DNA from: Haemaphysalis longicornis
Taxonomy: Eukaryota; Arthropoda; Arachnida; Ixodida; Ixodidae
DNA length: 64,000 nucleotides
Assembly (NCBI GenBank): GCA_013339765.2
Contig: CM023449.1
Location: 22,328,388 to 22,392,387, forward strand
Direction: 5' to 3'
A program made the translations under genes and the position numbers. The notes under the pieces were generated by a model that was not told the DNA's origin, searched no databases, and worked only from the letters and a program-made list of their open reading frames with translations. Below, in pieces: positions 44,283 to 53,126 of the stretch (positions are counted from its first letter, which is position 1; each line of letters opens with the position of its first letter).

Positions 44283-45281
44283 TTTTTGCGATAGAATGCA
44301 CGTTGTCATAAAATAACTTATTTACAAATATACATGGGCACCCGTCTCTCGAAGGAAGTCAATAAGGGAGCGGTGGTGGGGTCCGCAGAGCCACCGCTGA
44401 AGGTCGGGGTTCTTCCAGGGTGGAGGCCTGTGCCTCTCAGGTGTCGCTTTCTGGCTGAGGCCAGTGAAGGACACACCCATATGAGATGGTCCGCATCAGC
44501 TTGTTCGGCAGGAGCTGTGCAGAAGGGGCAGGTGTCATCGAACGGGGCATGGTAGCGTGGTGGCCACACCCAGGTCACAGCAGGTGAAAGCGCAACTCCA
44601 ACGCGAAGTCTGGGCAGCAAAACCTCTTCCCAGCGAGCAAGTCTACTGAGGAGGTCCATTCCACAAGGTGGGATGGAGGCACGTGTGGCGCGACGCAGAT
44701 CGTCCTTACCGTTGGAGAAAGTTTTTTATCGGACGGTTGTTAACATTGGCAGCGCCCGAAGAATATACGTCGGTGACAAGACATATCCGCTGCAATGTGA
44801 GCGGGGAGCGTATTCCGCCTAACCCACACCAGCCTGAGAGGGCAGGGGTACGTGTCTAGTAGTGTGTGGATGTCCCTTGAAATAGTACAATTGTTCTATA
44901 CTTGGCGTAAATCCCGTATTGTCGCGGTGAAGTCCGTATAAAGATGTATGATGGCACCCACGCTGGCGCGCTGTAGGGCCAGAGTTAGTGCCTGTAGGCC
45001 ATCCCGGATGGCTGTGAGCTTCCGCCAGTAGAGAGGGCAGGGTGCTAATGATTTGGTAAGCGTCAGGATAGACGGGACACTGTATCGCAGTAGATAAAAC
45101 GCCATCCTGGGCACCAGCGTCCACGAAGGCCTCTATCGCCTCGTACGGGTCTCAGCCATCAGTAGTGATCCTCTCAAACATGCTTTTCGATAGTTCGAGT
45201 GTGCAGTCTAGTCAGTGTTCGCTGGTCGGTTGTCGGTCACCTGGTGATACCGCCACAGCGGCATGGTTACAGGCCGCCATG
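44283..45281 (-). mobile_element. 5'-truncated LINE (ORF2 C-terminus), GCGGTAT target duplication
   Basis: Minus strand: an RNase H remnant (LYWRKLTAIRDGLQALTLAL, IIHLYTDFTATIRDL) in broken frames at 44.82-45.12 kb, then an open frame at 44318-44659 with WEEVLLPRLRVGVALSPA and CPFCTAPAEQADADHLIWVC, and a 3' end of AAAAAAT. GCGGTAT flanks it (44276-44282 and 45282-45288). The uninterrupted site is seen at 29.22 kb. Broken by frameshifts, non-autonomous. Confidence 0.75.
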
Positions 45282-45288
45282 GCGGTAT

Positions 45289-45770
45289 CTATAAGAAGGA
45301 ATGCCACCCCTCCGTCTAACGACGACGATGGTTGAACGTGAAGCTTTCTCGTGATGGATTCCTTGGTTGGCCAATCCCACACTGCGAGTACGTTCTACTG
45401 TGGACGTACGCCCAGCTTTTATAAAATACCCACAGCACTCTCAGGTGTGCACTCCGTAGGCCTAATGTTTGAGTGTGGGATGTACGGCGCGAATCGGCAC
45501 CTGCTGCTCGGCGATCGCTTCAGCAATATCGAAATGGAGCAGTCGGTTAGCACCGGCTTCACAACGCGATGGACCCAGGTTCGATTCCGGCAACGGAGAG
45601 CGTTTTTTAGGTGCGGAGCGCATTAGTACCACACAATGTCCGTCCGCGTCCATGCGCATAGCATTTACAGTCGCAAAAACTCACACAGGCACCGGCAAGA
45701 TTCGAGCCCGTGTCTGGTAGACAAGACAGAGTTAGTGTCAGTCGTCCTACCCACTAGGCTACGCCCGTTT
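45289..45770. repeat. composite repeat block R2, copy 2, right part
   Basis: Matches 29240-29712 from GGAATGCCACCCCTCCGTC through the B-box-like GGTTCGATTCCGGC and the short retroposon. Differences are scattered substitutions and small indels. Confidence 0.75.
45603..45768 (-). mobile_element. short tRNA-headed retroposon with 3' hairpin, copy 2
   Basis: On the minus strand: a head with GTAGCCTAGTGGGTAGGAC (A box-like) and GGGCTCGAATCTTGCC (B box-like), the same body as 29543-29712, then an eroded hairpin (ATGCGC-TCC-GCACCT) and AAAAAA. CGTTTTTT occurs at both edges on the plus strand and may be the target duplication plus tail. Confidence 0.5.
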
Positions 45771-46054
45771 TTTTTAAGTTATTGCCGCGTTTTGACATCA
45801 ACAAAAACAAAAAGGCATGAAGAACAAGGGTAAAATCGCTAACGCTATGGTCGCTAGCGTAGCTCAATTAAAAACGCGGCATGTTAAATACTTTTTTCAG
45901 CTCCATAAGCCAGTCCGGTACACACGGCTGGACCTTCCACACTTCTACGATTCTTCTGACGTTTCTCGCAGAAGTACTGCCTCGCTGGCCTGGCATCGAT
46001 ATCACTGTCGCGGAATGCCATGCGAGACCTCCATATCCTGTGCAAGACCAAAAA

Positions 46055-46496
46055 AAGGCCTATCTCCCCGCGAGGGGGACTCGAGTAAATGCGTCGCATA
46101 GGGGGTGGGTGTATTGCGTTAACGTTTAGTGTTGGGGAGTTGGTGGTAGTGAAGCGTTGTATCAGCAGCTTCTTGACGTAGTTTGAATGAGTCAAGGATA
46201 TAAGGCGCTTTTCGTAGCCTTCCATTCTGTGTCGGCTTTGTGGCGCAGTGGGTAGAGCACCATGTACCTTGCGTTCCGCCCGCAGGGTCGTGGGATCGAA
46301 ACCAGGCACCGGAAAGTATTATTTTTTTATATAGTGTAGGGGGAGGGGTACGGACCTGTTGTTGAGAGCGAAAAGGGTAGCGTGATGCGGAAGAGGAGAA
46401 GTGGGGGACAGGGCGCACGTGGAACGGCTGTTGCGGACGCCGAGGCACGCCGACAACGCCGGGTGACATTGTGAGTTAAAGAAATGCTCTGCATTT
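46055..46496 (+). mobile_element. hairpin-ended retroposon-like repeat, copy 3
   Basis: Starts CCCCGCGAGGGGG, then AAATGCGTCGCATAGGGGG, and ends with the perfect hairpin AAATGC-TCT-GCATTT (46482-46496) followed by AAAAG. Same order of parts as 8645-9199, but shorter and with a tRNA-like piece inside. No coding frame. Confidence 0.5.
46231..46312 (+). repeat. tRNA-like sequence (SINE head or tRNA relic)
   Basis: GGCTTTGTGGCGCAGTGGG resembles a Pol III A box and GGGATCGAAACC a B box, about 45 bases apart. The fold between is not a clear cloverleaf and there is no acceptor pairing I can confirm, so I do not call a functional tRNA. Confidence 0.4.
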
Positions 46497-46561
46497 AAAA
46501 GCATTAACAAATCGTAAGGTTCACCATTAGCGTCTTCTACACACAGGGATAGTATACCGTG

Positions 46562-47190
46562 ACAATCAAGAGGAAAATCCTATTTCAGGATACGCTGTAG
46601 CACATCCCACAGAAAGACCGCGTCCCAACAATCCAGGAACACATGTTCGATTGTTTCGGGCTTCTTAGATAGGGTACAGTCCACACCACACGGAACAAAG
46701 AGGCCCTTCTCCTGCATCCACGTTTTCACAGGTAGAACACCGGCGTGAAATTTAGAGAAAAAGGATTTCACCAGGTGGAACCGCCATTACTTTGACCCGT
46801 TTCAGTACATCTTGCCCAGTTCCTGCACGGTACAACGTTCTATACAGTGGAACTGGCAAGCAAACATCAAGGAGATCTCTATACAACTTTTTCCTCGGTA
46901 CATTTCACAAGTATTCCCTGGAAAATCGTGTGCACAAAAATTGAGCAGCTTGGACAACTTCACGCAAATAACCGTGAATACCTCCGTCTAATGGTTTGGG
47001 TTGAACTAACAACATACTGTGGTAAGACACCTGCCCAAGCGTACCAAATAACGGTGCGTAGAAAGGATCTTGCACATCGCGCAGAAAGAAAAGGCGGTTT
47101 ACAAGTTGACGCAGAAAAAGATGTGCCAGTGACAGACCCCCGCAGCGGACGCGTCAAAACAGGGTCGTGCGACTCATCCGCTCCCAAGTA
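46562..47190 (-). pseudogene. LINE ORF2 fragment with zf-RVT-like C-terminus
   Basis: The minus strand ends in an open frame SFFSKFHAGVLPVKTWMQEK, GLFVPCGVDCTL and KPETIEHVFLDCWDAVFLWD: the C-x-n-C...H-x3-C zinc-binding tail (zf-RVT) found after many LINE reverse transcriptases. Upstream (46.85-47.19 kb), broken frames give RDVQDPF and similar linker words. It has frameshifts and no catalytic core. Confidence 0.65.
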
Positions 47191-47444
47191 GACCACCAAA
47201 TAAATACGGCAAACACGCGGTGCAGCCTTTGCACATTTGCTCGCGCACAGTGGAGCACTTGTTTGGTTGGTTGGTTGCCTCAGACCATGGCACATACCCA
47301 CGCGGGGGATTGGCCAAGAAGTTTTGTACCTAATGAGGATGTGACCTATGTTATTTTAGATCCCGAGCACTTGCATCACGTACCGCACCTTCCTATGTAG
47401 AAGAAATAGAAATCAGCACCATTGTCATCGGTACTGTTCTTGAA
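47191..47444. other. short intergenic segment
   Basis: Holds an inverted copy (47284-47318) of the CCAATC...GGGTATGTGCCA word that also covers the start region of both M13-like copies. No gene. Confidence 0.45.
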
Positions 47445-47607
47445 ATGATGACGCTGTGTCATAGTACGCGATCTGGGCAGTAGCACGCGCGTCTCCATCC
47501 CCGTTTCTTGGCCAATCCTCCTCGTGGGTATATCCACCAGAAGAGGAACAACGACAACAACAACTGTCGTTTTCCGATCAAACGCTTCGCCCGTTTGCCA
47601 CACCGGG

Positions 47608-49719
47608 ATGTCAGACTCAAAGCTACGCCGGCCGCCCAACGCGACGGATACTCGTTCTTCGTTCTCAAATTATCGAGAATTTTCTAAGGTCACTTCAGCA
47701 CCAAACTGCAGCTCCAGTCCTGGGCAGTCCAGAACCCAAGAACCAGCCACTACCAGCCAACCAGCCCAAGAACCCGAGAACCAGCCACACGCATCAACGA
47801 CGTGCCCCACTTTCCTGCACGAATACGCAATGGCCCTCTCCCTGACTATAGTCCTGTTGGTCACTGGCATCGCCGCCTACCTAGCTCTCCCTGCGGCCGC
47901 ACCTCCCGGCACAAAAGACAGCGATGACGAAAGCGTTGCCTACGGACTGGGGAAGGGCTACCGGCAGCAGCTGGGCGCGCTTTGGTCGGCGGGAAACGAG
48001 AGCTTCGACCCCTGCCAAGACTTCTACATGTTCGCCTGCTACAAATATACACTCGGCCACAGTGGTTCCCCCACCTTCACTTCGCGAGGGGAGCTCGGCA
48101 AAGGTTTGCTCGGCTTTTCGCGGACAGACCCAGGACGCGCACTGTTCACCTACTACCAATCATGCACTGCGGCGCAGCATGAACACCAGGATGCGCCTAA
48201 AGAAGCCGTTCGCGCCTTATTCGAAACGTTCAATCTAGCGCCGCCCTTGACCAGGCTGGGAATATTTGCCTTTATTATGAAGGCGAACCTAAAATACGGC
48301 CTCCATGGCAGCTTGACGATGTTTCAGTTCCTTTATGGATATTACCCCAGAAATCTCCCGCACGCGTCACTCATTAATAGTCCGCTGCCACTTTTCGTGC
48401 TGGCTCCGCCTGGAGTGTTCTCTGACAAAACTCTGTCCCAGCCTGGCGCGGGCGTTTATTTACGCAGAGTCGTGGGTGAAGTCGAGACGCAGCTGAAGAT
48501 GAACCTTACAATCAGGCAGCTGGAACTGTTCGCGTCCGCTCTTCGCAAGGTCCAAGGTGACGGAACGATAGAATCCGACGTCCGAGCCCTAGGCGACATC
48601 GTGCCGAAAGTGTCGGCGAGGCTTTGGAAGGACACAGTTGAGGCCTGCACAACCGCTCCCATGAGCGACCGAGTCTATCATTCTCCCTTCGACGTCCTTG
48701 CTCACCGATTCCGAATTTTACTGGATGAAAGACGTCCAGCCCTGGCCGTCGCTTTCATCGTCACCGAAATGGCCTTCCATCTGCTACAGAGCAGCTTATC
48801 CACCAGCAACAACTTGACCAGTATCCACGAATACTGTGTCAATCAGAGCCTGACACTGATGCCGATCTGGTCAATCAACGCCCTGCTCCCGTTCGAGGCA
48901 AAGACGGAGCACAACCAAGCCCTAATGACACTATTCGAACTACTGAAGGAGGCAATTGCAACGGAGGTGAAGGAGATCGTCGACCCCCGAGACGCCCTTC
49001 TCGCCGACCGCAAGCTGCGGGATTTAAGCCTCGTTCTTCCGTACCACGTATTTCCGCTTGACCTTGAGTTTCCCGACCTCGGAGCGGGTTACTTCGCCAA
49101 CATCCTCCGAATTCGGGGACACCGACTGACGAGCAAGACGTACCGGACTCCGCCGGGGGTTCTCCAAAGTTTGGCGTACGCCAACAACCTGTTGTCAAAC
49201 GCCAGAACGCCCGGATACATTTACATTCCCACCACAGTCTACGCGTTCATGGAGCTAGACCGAAAGAGCGGCCTCCTGCGAGGTGCCGTCACGGGCTTCC
49301 TGATGGCGGACCTAATCTGGTCCGATGTCTTCGAAACAGACTGGACACAGCGGGAGAGCGCCGAAAGGCTGACTCGGGCTGCGTGCAACTCCGGAGTACC
49401 TCAAGATTCTTTGATCAAAAGGCCGCATCTGGCGCTGCGCTCGTGCTTACGCGTGTCCAGGCGCCCCGGTTGGCATGATCTACGTTACTACGTGGGACAG
49501 TGGCACTTCTCTCTCAGCCAGGTCTTCTATCGACTCGTGGCGTTCCACCACTACTGCGACGGCAGGTATCCCGCCCAAACGGTTCGCATCCGAGTGCTGT
49601 CGGACGTCACTACGCAGAACGCAGACTTCCGCGAGGCCTTTAGGTGTCCCGGGAAAGTCTCGCGAGCGTGCACTCTTAAGCATGACTCTGAGGTGGAAGA
49701 CGCCACGAGGACGAGCTGA
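47608..49719 (+). CDS. M13 family (neprilysin/ECE-like) membrane protein lacking the zinc site; predicted pseudoenzyme
   Basis: About 703 codons without interruption, close to the usual 700-770 of M13 peptidases. Residues 1-74: Ser/Thr/Pro/Gln-rich cytoplasmic tail. Residues 75-97: hydrophobic anchor (AMALSLTIVLLVTGIAAYLA), a type II topology. Residues 134-144: DPCQDFYMFAC, the M13 N-terminal signature with its Cys pair. C-terminal region: VFYRLVAFHHYCDGRYP and FREAFRCPGKVSRACTL, matching the M13 end. At the expected GHExxH position (about 564) the protein reads FLMADLIW, and no later ExxxD is seen, so the catalytic Glu and zinc ligands are gone. M13 enzymes cut peptides outside the cell; this one more likely binds peptides or partners. 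The frame is open 28 codons further up, but that part overlaps a dispersed repeat and has only a GTG, so I chose the ATG at 47608. Single exon. Confidence 0.8.
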   Translation: MSDSKLRRPPNATDTRSSFSNYREFSKVTSAPNCSSSPGQSRTQEPATTSQPAQEPENQPHASTTCPTFLHEYAMALSLTIVLLVTGIAAYLALPAAAPPGTKDSDDESVAYGLGKGYRQQLGALWSAGNESFDPCQDFYMFACYKYTLGHSGSPTFTSRGELGKGLLGFSRTDPGRALFTYYQSCTAAQHEHQDAPKEAVRALFETFNLAPPLTRLGIFAFIMKANLKYGLHGSLTMFQFLYGYYPRNLPHASLINSPLPLFVLAPPGVFSDKTLSQPGAGVYLRRVVGEVETQLKMNLTIRQLELFASALRKVQGDGTIESDVRALGDIVPKVSARLWKDTVEACTTAPMSDRVYHSPFDVLAHRFRILLDERRPALAVAFIVTEMAFHLLQSSLSTSNNLTSIHEYCVNQSLTLMPIWSINALLPFEAKTEHNQALMTLFELLKEAIATEVKEIVDPRDALLADRKLRDLSLVLPYHVFPLDLEFPDLGAGYFANILRIRGHRLTSKTYRTPPGVLQSLAYANNLLSNARTPGYIYIPTTVYAFMELDRKSGLLRGAVTGFLMADLIWSDVFETDWTQRESAERLTRAACNSGVPQDSLIKRPHLALRSCLRVSRRPGWHDLRYYVGQWHFSLSQVFYRLVAFHHYCDGRYPAQTVRIRVLSDVTTQNADFREAFRCPGKVSRACTLKHDSEVEDATRTS

Positions 49720-50103
49720 ATCTCAGCGAAGGTGCATGCAGCGGGGAATCGTCACATGCGCCGAACTCCTCGCTGCAACTTTCTCAGCTTTCCTTGTTTT
49801 CGTATTTTGTATATATTGAAGTTGACCCGCACCTTGCGGTGGAAACTGTGTTTGCTACCCAATGAGACGCTTATCTCGTGGCTCTTGTCGGCAGGCCGAC
49901 ACCAGTTGAGAAAAGCATTTGTGTAACTGGGATGCGCAATGGGCCTACATGACTGTGTTCGGACTTGATGATTCAACACAAAATGACGCTTTTTTTTGGC
50001 GGTTTCTATGCATTGCGAACGTTTTAGGTATTCTTGCCCTCGCGTCGTTGCCCGGGAGAGCTGCTGTAGCGTTAATGAGCGCAAGTATTTCAAGTGTCCC
50101 TAG
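49720..50103. other. 3' flank of M13-like gene, cut by the Gypsy insertion
   Basis: Matches 37160-37570 of copy A (for example AGGCCGACACCAGTTGAGAA and AGCTGCTGTAGCGTTAATGA). The flank resumes at 60222; the AATAAA at 60276 is therefore displaced 10 kb from the gene, which may affect 3' end formation. Confidence 0.65.
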
Positions 50104-50379
50104 TGTGGTGTAGTGGCGCCCTCTAGTGGAGCGCCCGCTCACTGTGGGCGCTTGGTTGTGTTAATTGTAACTAGATGTCGTTGCTGTGGTCGCACGTGAC
50201 GGGTCACGTGCGTATGCGTCTAGGTGTCGTCTTGTCGAACAATAAACGTTCTCTTTTGGGCTCTGGTCTTGGTGCGAGCAGGCCGCACTCTTTCTTCTTG
50301 GGCTTGTGCGTGGGCCCGGCGCGCTGAGCCTTCGCTCCCGTCGCCGCCGAGGCCGCTCGCCGTCGCCCACGACACAACA
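50104..50379 (+). repeat. 5' LTR of the Gypsy element
   Basis: TGTGGTGTAGTGGCGCC to CACGACACAACA, 276 bp, TG...CA ends. AATAAA lies at about 50241. Equal in length to the 3' LTR with two compensating one-base indels (a missing G and an extra T in the 3' copy). Contains the near-palindrome GTGACGGGTCAC. Confidence 0.9.
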
Positions 50380-50385
50380 TCTTTT

Positions 50386-50401
50386 TGGCGACGAGGATGG
50401 G
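50386..50401 (+). promoter_or_regulatory. putative primer binding site
   Basis: TGGCGACGAGGATGGG begins six bases after the 5' LTR; TGG pairs with the CCA end of a tRNA primer. Which tRNA is not determined. Confidence 0.55.
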
Positions 50402-50615
50402 ATGCTTTTCTTCTGCTGCGACGACATCGTCGACGGGTCCGGCAGAATGAAAACGTGAGTGCGTTTGACCTCGCTCGAGTGTGACTGTCCGGCGCGTCTG
50501 GCGTCGCGAGGCCTAGCGTTCTTTGTGCTGACGCTTGTCGAACCGTCGTTTAGGCCTCGCCCTACTTCGTTCTTCTGCTTCTGCTCCTGCATCTCTCTCC
50601 TTCCTGCTTGGCAGC

Positions 50616-51521
50616 ATGGGCCTCTTCGATAACCTGCCCGTTTTCCTCGAATTGCCGGGGCCGCCTCCGATTCCGTGGCCTAACTGGAAAAAATTGTTTC
50701 AGGCCCATCTCGAGGCGGCTGGCGGCAGCGACTGGAATGACGGACGACGCGCGTCGGCGCTCGTCAGTGTTTTGGGTAGGGAGGGGCAACGAAGGTATTT
50801 TGCTGAGGCGGAGCAGGACGAAGCAAGGAGGGACGCCGCCAGTAACGTGACCGACGCTAATGTAACCAGCCCTATCGTGACCGACTCCGCGACCGACTGT
50901 AGTGTGACCGCATCCTCGGCTCCGGCCATTTCAAAATTCGACCAACTTTTGGAGCAGTTGGACCGGCTCTTCGCTGCGTCCACAAATACGCTTGTTGAAC
51001 GACATGAGTTCACAAGCCGTCGTCAATTTCGGGGGGAAAGTTTTTTAGAATACGTGACCGCTCTAAAGGAGAAAGCCGTACGTTGCAAGTTCGGGCTGAC
51101 GTACGCGGAGCGCGTCCGAGATCAAATCATACATGGAACGTCTAACCCCCAGGTTAGAGAAAAGCTGCTCGCACATGGCGAAAGGTTGTCTTTGGAGAAA
51201 GCTGAAGAGATTGGTCGGAGTTTTGAATCTTTGTCGTTGGCGAACCAAGCCTTCGGTTCGCATCATCAAGTACAAGCAGTAGGTCGACGAGGAGAAGGTG
51301 GCGTCGCGGAAGATGACAGTCGGGGAAGCCGCCGCGCTCAAGATGGCGGCGTGGAGAATCAAGATGGCTGGGCCGCCGGGGAGGCCGGCGCGCTCAAGAT
51401 GGCGGCACAGGAATTCAAGATGGCCTGGCCAGCCGGGGAGGCCGTGACGTCATTCCACCGGGTTCGGGAAGGCAAGATGGTGGCCTCCAAGATGGACGTT
51501 TCCATCCGCAGTCAGCTGTAG
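50616..51521 (+). CDS. gag: Gypsy Gag (capsid part)
   Basis: 302 codons from the ATG of MGLFDNLPVFLELPG; the same frame is open 27 codons earlier, but the inverted copy also supports this ATG. Central words WPNWKKLFQAHLEAAGGSDW, LDRLFAASTNTLVERHEFTS and FRGESFLEYVTALKEKAVRC fit the capsid domain of invertebrate Gypsy elements (retrotransposon gag). The end is a low-complexity tail of repeated 'KMAA/QDG' words encoded by tandem AAGATGGCGGC units. The zinc knuckles lie in another frame just downstream, so either a frameshift is needed or a small indel has cut Gag here. Confidence 0.8.
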   Translation: MGLFDNLPVFLELPGPPPIPWPNWKKLFQAHLEAAGGSDWNDGRRASALVSVLGREGQRRYFAEAEQDEARRDAASNVTDANVTSPIVTDSATDCSVTASSAPAISKFDQLLEQLDRLFAASTNTLVERHEFTSRRQFRGESFLEYVTALKEKAVRCKFGLTYAERVRDQIIHGTSNPQVREKLLAHGERLSLEKAEEIGRSFESLSLANQAFGSHHQVQAVGRRGEGGVAEDDSRGSRRAQDGGVENQDGWAAGEAGALKMAAQEFKMAWPAGEAVTSFHRVREGKMVASKMDVSIRSQL

Positions 51522-52280
51522 AGTTCCGCGGTACAGTTCAGCAGAAGAAGTTTGCAGGCAAGCTTCAGTTGTGCGAACGATGCGGAAATAAATGGCATAA
51601 TTCAGCATTTCAAAATTGTCCAGCCCGAAATCGTCGCTGCAACTCTTGTAATAAGTGGGGACATTTCGCATCGATGTGCCGTAAGCCGGCACCAGTGCAT
51701 CGAGTTTCTTCGAAGGAAGCTACGGGATCCGCTTCGAGCACCGGAACCTGTAGAGCATCCAGCATCCACGGAGATCAACGCACCCGCAAGATCTTCCGTC
51801 TTAACAGTCAGCACTTCTTCTAGAAAGGACTTAGTCGTCCAAGCGGAAGTCAGCGTCAACAATCCTCCAAGAAAGGACTTAGTCGTTCAAGCCGAAGTCA
51901 GCGGAGTGACCATGCAACTCTTAGTCGATACCGGAGCATCCGTGTCGTTGATGACTGTCGAAGATTTCAAGCGTCACTTCAGTAAACAGCATGCGCTGTC
52001 CAAGGCTTCCGTCAACTTGTGGAATTTTTCCAAACAACGTATCGGCATCCGCGGCTCATTCCAAGCTCCTGTTCAAGTCTTGCAACGGTCTTGCTCCGTC
52101 ACATTCTACGTCACCGACAAAGGGACATCTCTTTTGGGGCTCGACGCCATCCAGCAACTGGGCATTCAGATCGACGGTGCGTCTCTTACGTGTCGACTAG
52201 CATCGGTGTGTGCAGTGCAGTGTCCCGTGAACGTGCCCCCGGGTTTCGAACATCTCTTCAACGGCGAGTTGGGTCTTGTC
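51522..52280 (+). pseudogene. pol: Gypsy nucleocapsid zinc knuckle and protease, cut at the protease C-terminus
   Basis: Zinc knuckle region CERCGNKWHNSAFQNC and CNSCNKWGHFASMC (the second is a clean C-x2-C-x4-H-x4-C). After a frame change comes the aspartic protease: MQLLVDTGASVSLMTV with the DTG active site, then GTSLLGLDAIQQLGIQIDGA. The reading stops being pol at 52280, where the next base is the outer end of an inverted LTR. Tandem words (KDLVVQAEVSVNNPP and KDLVVQAEVSGVT) show a short internal repeat before the protease. Confidence 0.8.
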
Positions 52281-52490
52281 TGTTGTGTCGTGGGCGACGG
52301 CGAGCGGCCTCGGCGGCGACGGGAGCGAAGGCTCAGCGCGCCGGGCCCACGCACAAGCCCAAGAAGAAAGAGTGCGGCCTGCTCGCACCAAGACCAGAGC
52401 CCAAAAAGAGAACGTTTATTGTTCGACAAGAGACACCTAGACGCATACGCACGTGACCCGTCACGTGCGACCACAGCAACGACATCTAGT
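52281..52490 (-). repeat. inverted, truncated LTR 1
   Basis: Starts exactly at the U5 end (TGTTGTGTCGTGGGCGACGG) and runs to CAACGACATCTAGT, so about 66 bases of the LTR's U3 end are missing. The exact LTR terminus directly joined to protease sequence is the key junction. Confidence 0.85.
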
Positions 52491-52693
52491 TGTTGTGTCG
52501 TGGGCGACGGCGAGCGGCCTCGGCGGCGACGGGAGCGAAGGCTCAGCGCGCCGGGCCCACGCACAAGCCCAAGAAGAAAGAGTGCGGCCTGCTCGCACCA
52601 AGACCAGAGCCCAAAGAGAACGTTTATTGTTCGACAAGACGACACCTAGACGCATACGCACGTGACCCGTCACGTGCGACCACAGCAACGACA
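52491..52693 (-). repeat. inverted, truncated LTR 2
   Basis: Again starts at the exact U5 terminus and stops after CACAGCAACGACA, so U3 is missing. Lies head-to-tail with truncated LTR 1. Confidence 0.85.
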
Positions 52694-52697
52694 AAGA

Positions 52698-52772
52698 TGT
52701 TGTGTCGTGGGCGACGGCGAGCGGCCTCGGCGGCGACGGGAGCGAAGGCTCAGCGCGCCGGGCCCACGCACA
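52698..52772 (-). repeat. inverted, truncated LTR 3
   Basis: Only about 75 bases from the U5 terminus, ending in CACGCACAACA. There it switches to plus-strand LTR end plus PBS sequence (ACATCTTTTTGGCGACGAG), with the CACAACA word as microhomology. Confidence 0.8.
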
Positions 52773-52849
52773 ACATCTTTTTGGCGACGAGATGTGGGGT
52801 AGTGGCGTATTTCGCAGAGTGTGCGAACTTCTTTTGCACGGGAAGATGA
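52773..52849 (+). other. PBS piece joined to PPT piece
   Basis: TTTTTGGCGACGAG (primer-site region) is followed directly by GTATTTCGCAGAGTGTGCGA and CACGGGAAGATGA, the sequence normally found just before the 3' LTR. An internal deletion of nearly the whole element, so this is a remnant of a collapsed copy. Confidence 0.75.
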
Positions 52850-53126
52850 TGTGGTGTAGTGGCGCCCTCTAGTGGAGCGCCCGCTCACTGTGGGCGCTTG
52901 GTTGTGTTAATTGTAACTAGATGTCGTTGCTGTGGTCGCACAGTGACGGGTCACGTGCGTATGCGTCTAGGTGTCGTCTTGTCGAACCATAAACGTTCTC
53001 TTTGGGCTCTGGTCTTGGTGCGAGCAGGCCGCACTCTTTCTTCTTGGGCTTGTGCGTGGGCCCGGCGCGCTGAGCCTTCGCTCCGTCGCTGCCGAGGCCG
53101 CTCGCCGTCGCCACGACACAAACACA
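52850..53126 (+). repeat. internal forward LTR
   Basis: TGTGGTGTAGTGGCGCC to CGACACAAACACAA, nearly full length; the last bases differ from the outer LTRs by a small insertion. The next base begins inverted integrase sequence. Confidence 0.85.

Noticed and set aside
52166..53114. ORFs of 64-159 codons rich in Arg, Ser and Pro on both strands
   Set aside because: They are translations of the Gypsy LTR; identical frames occur at 50.2 and 60.1 kb.
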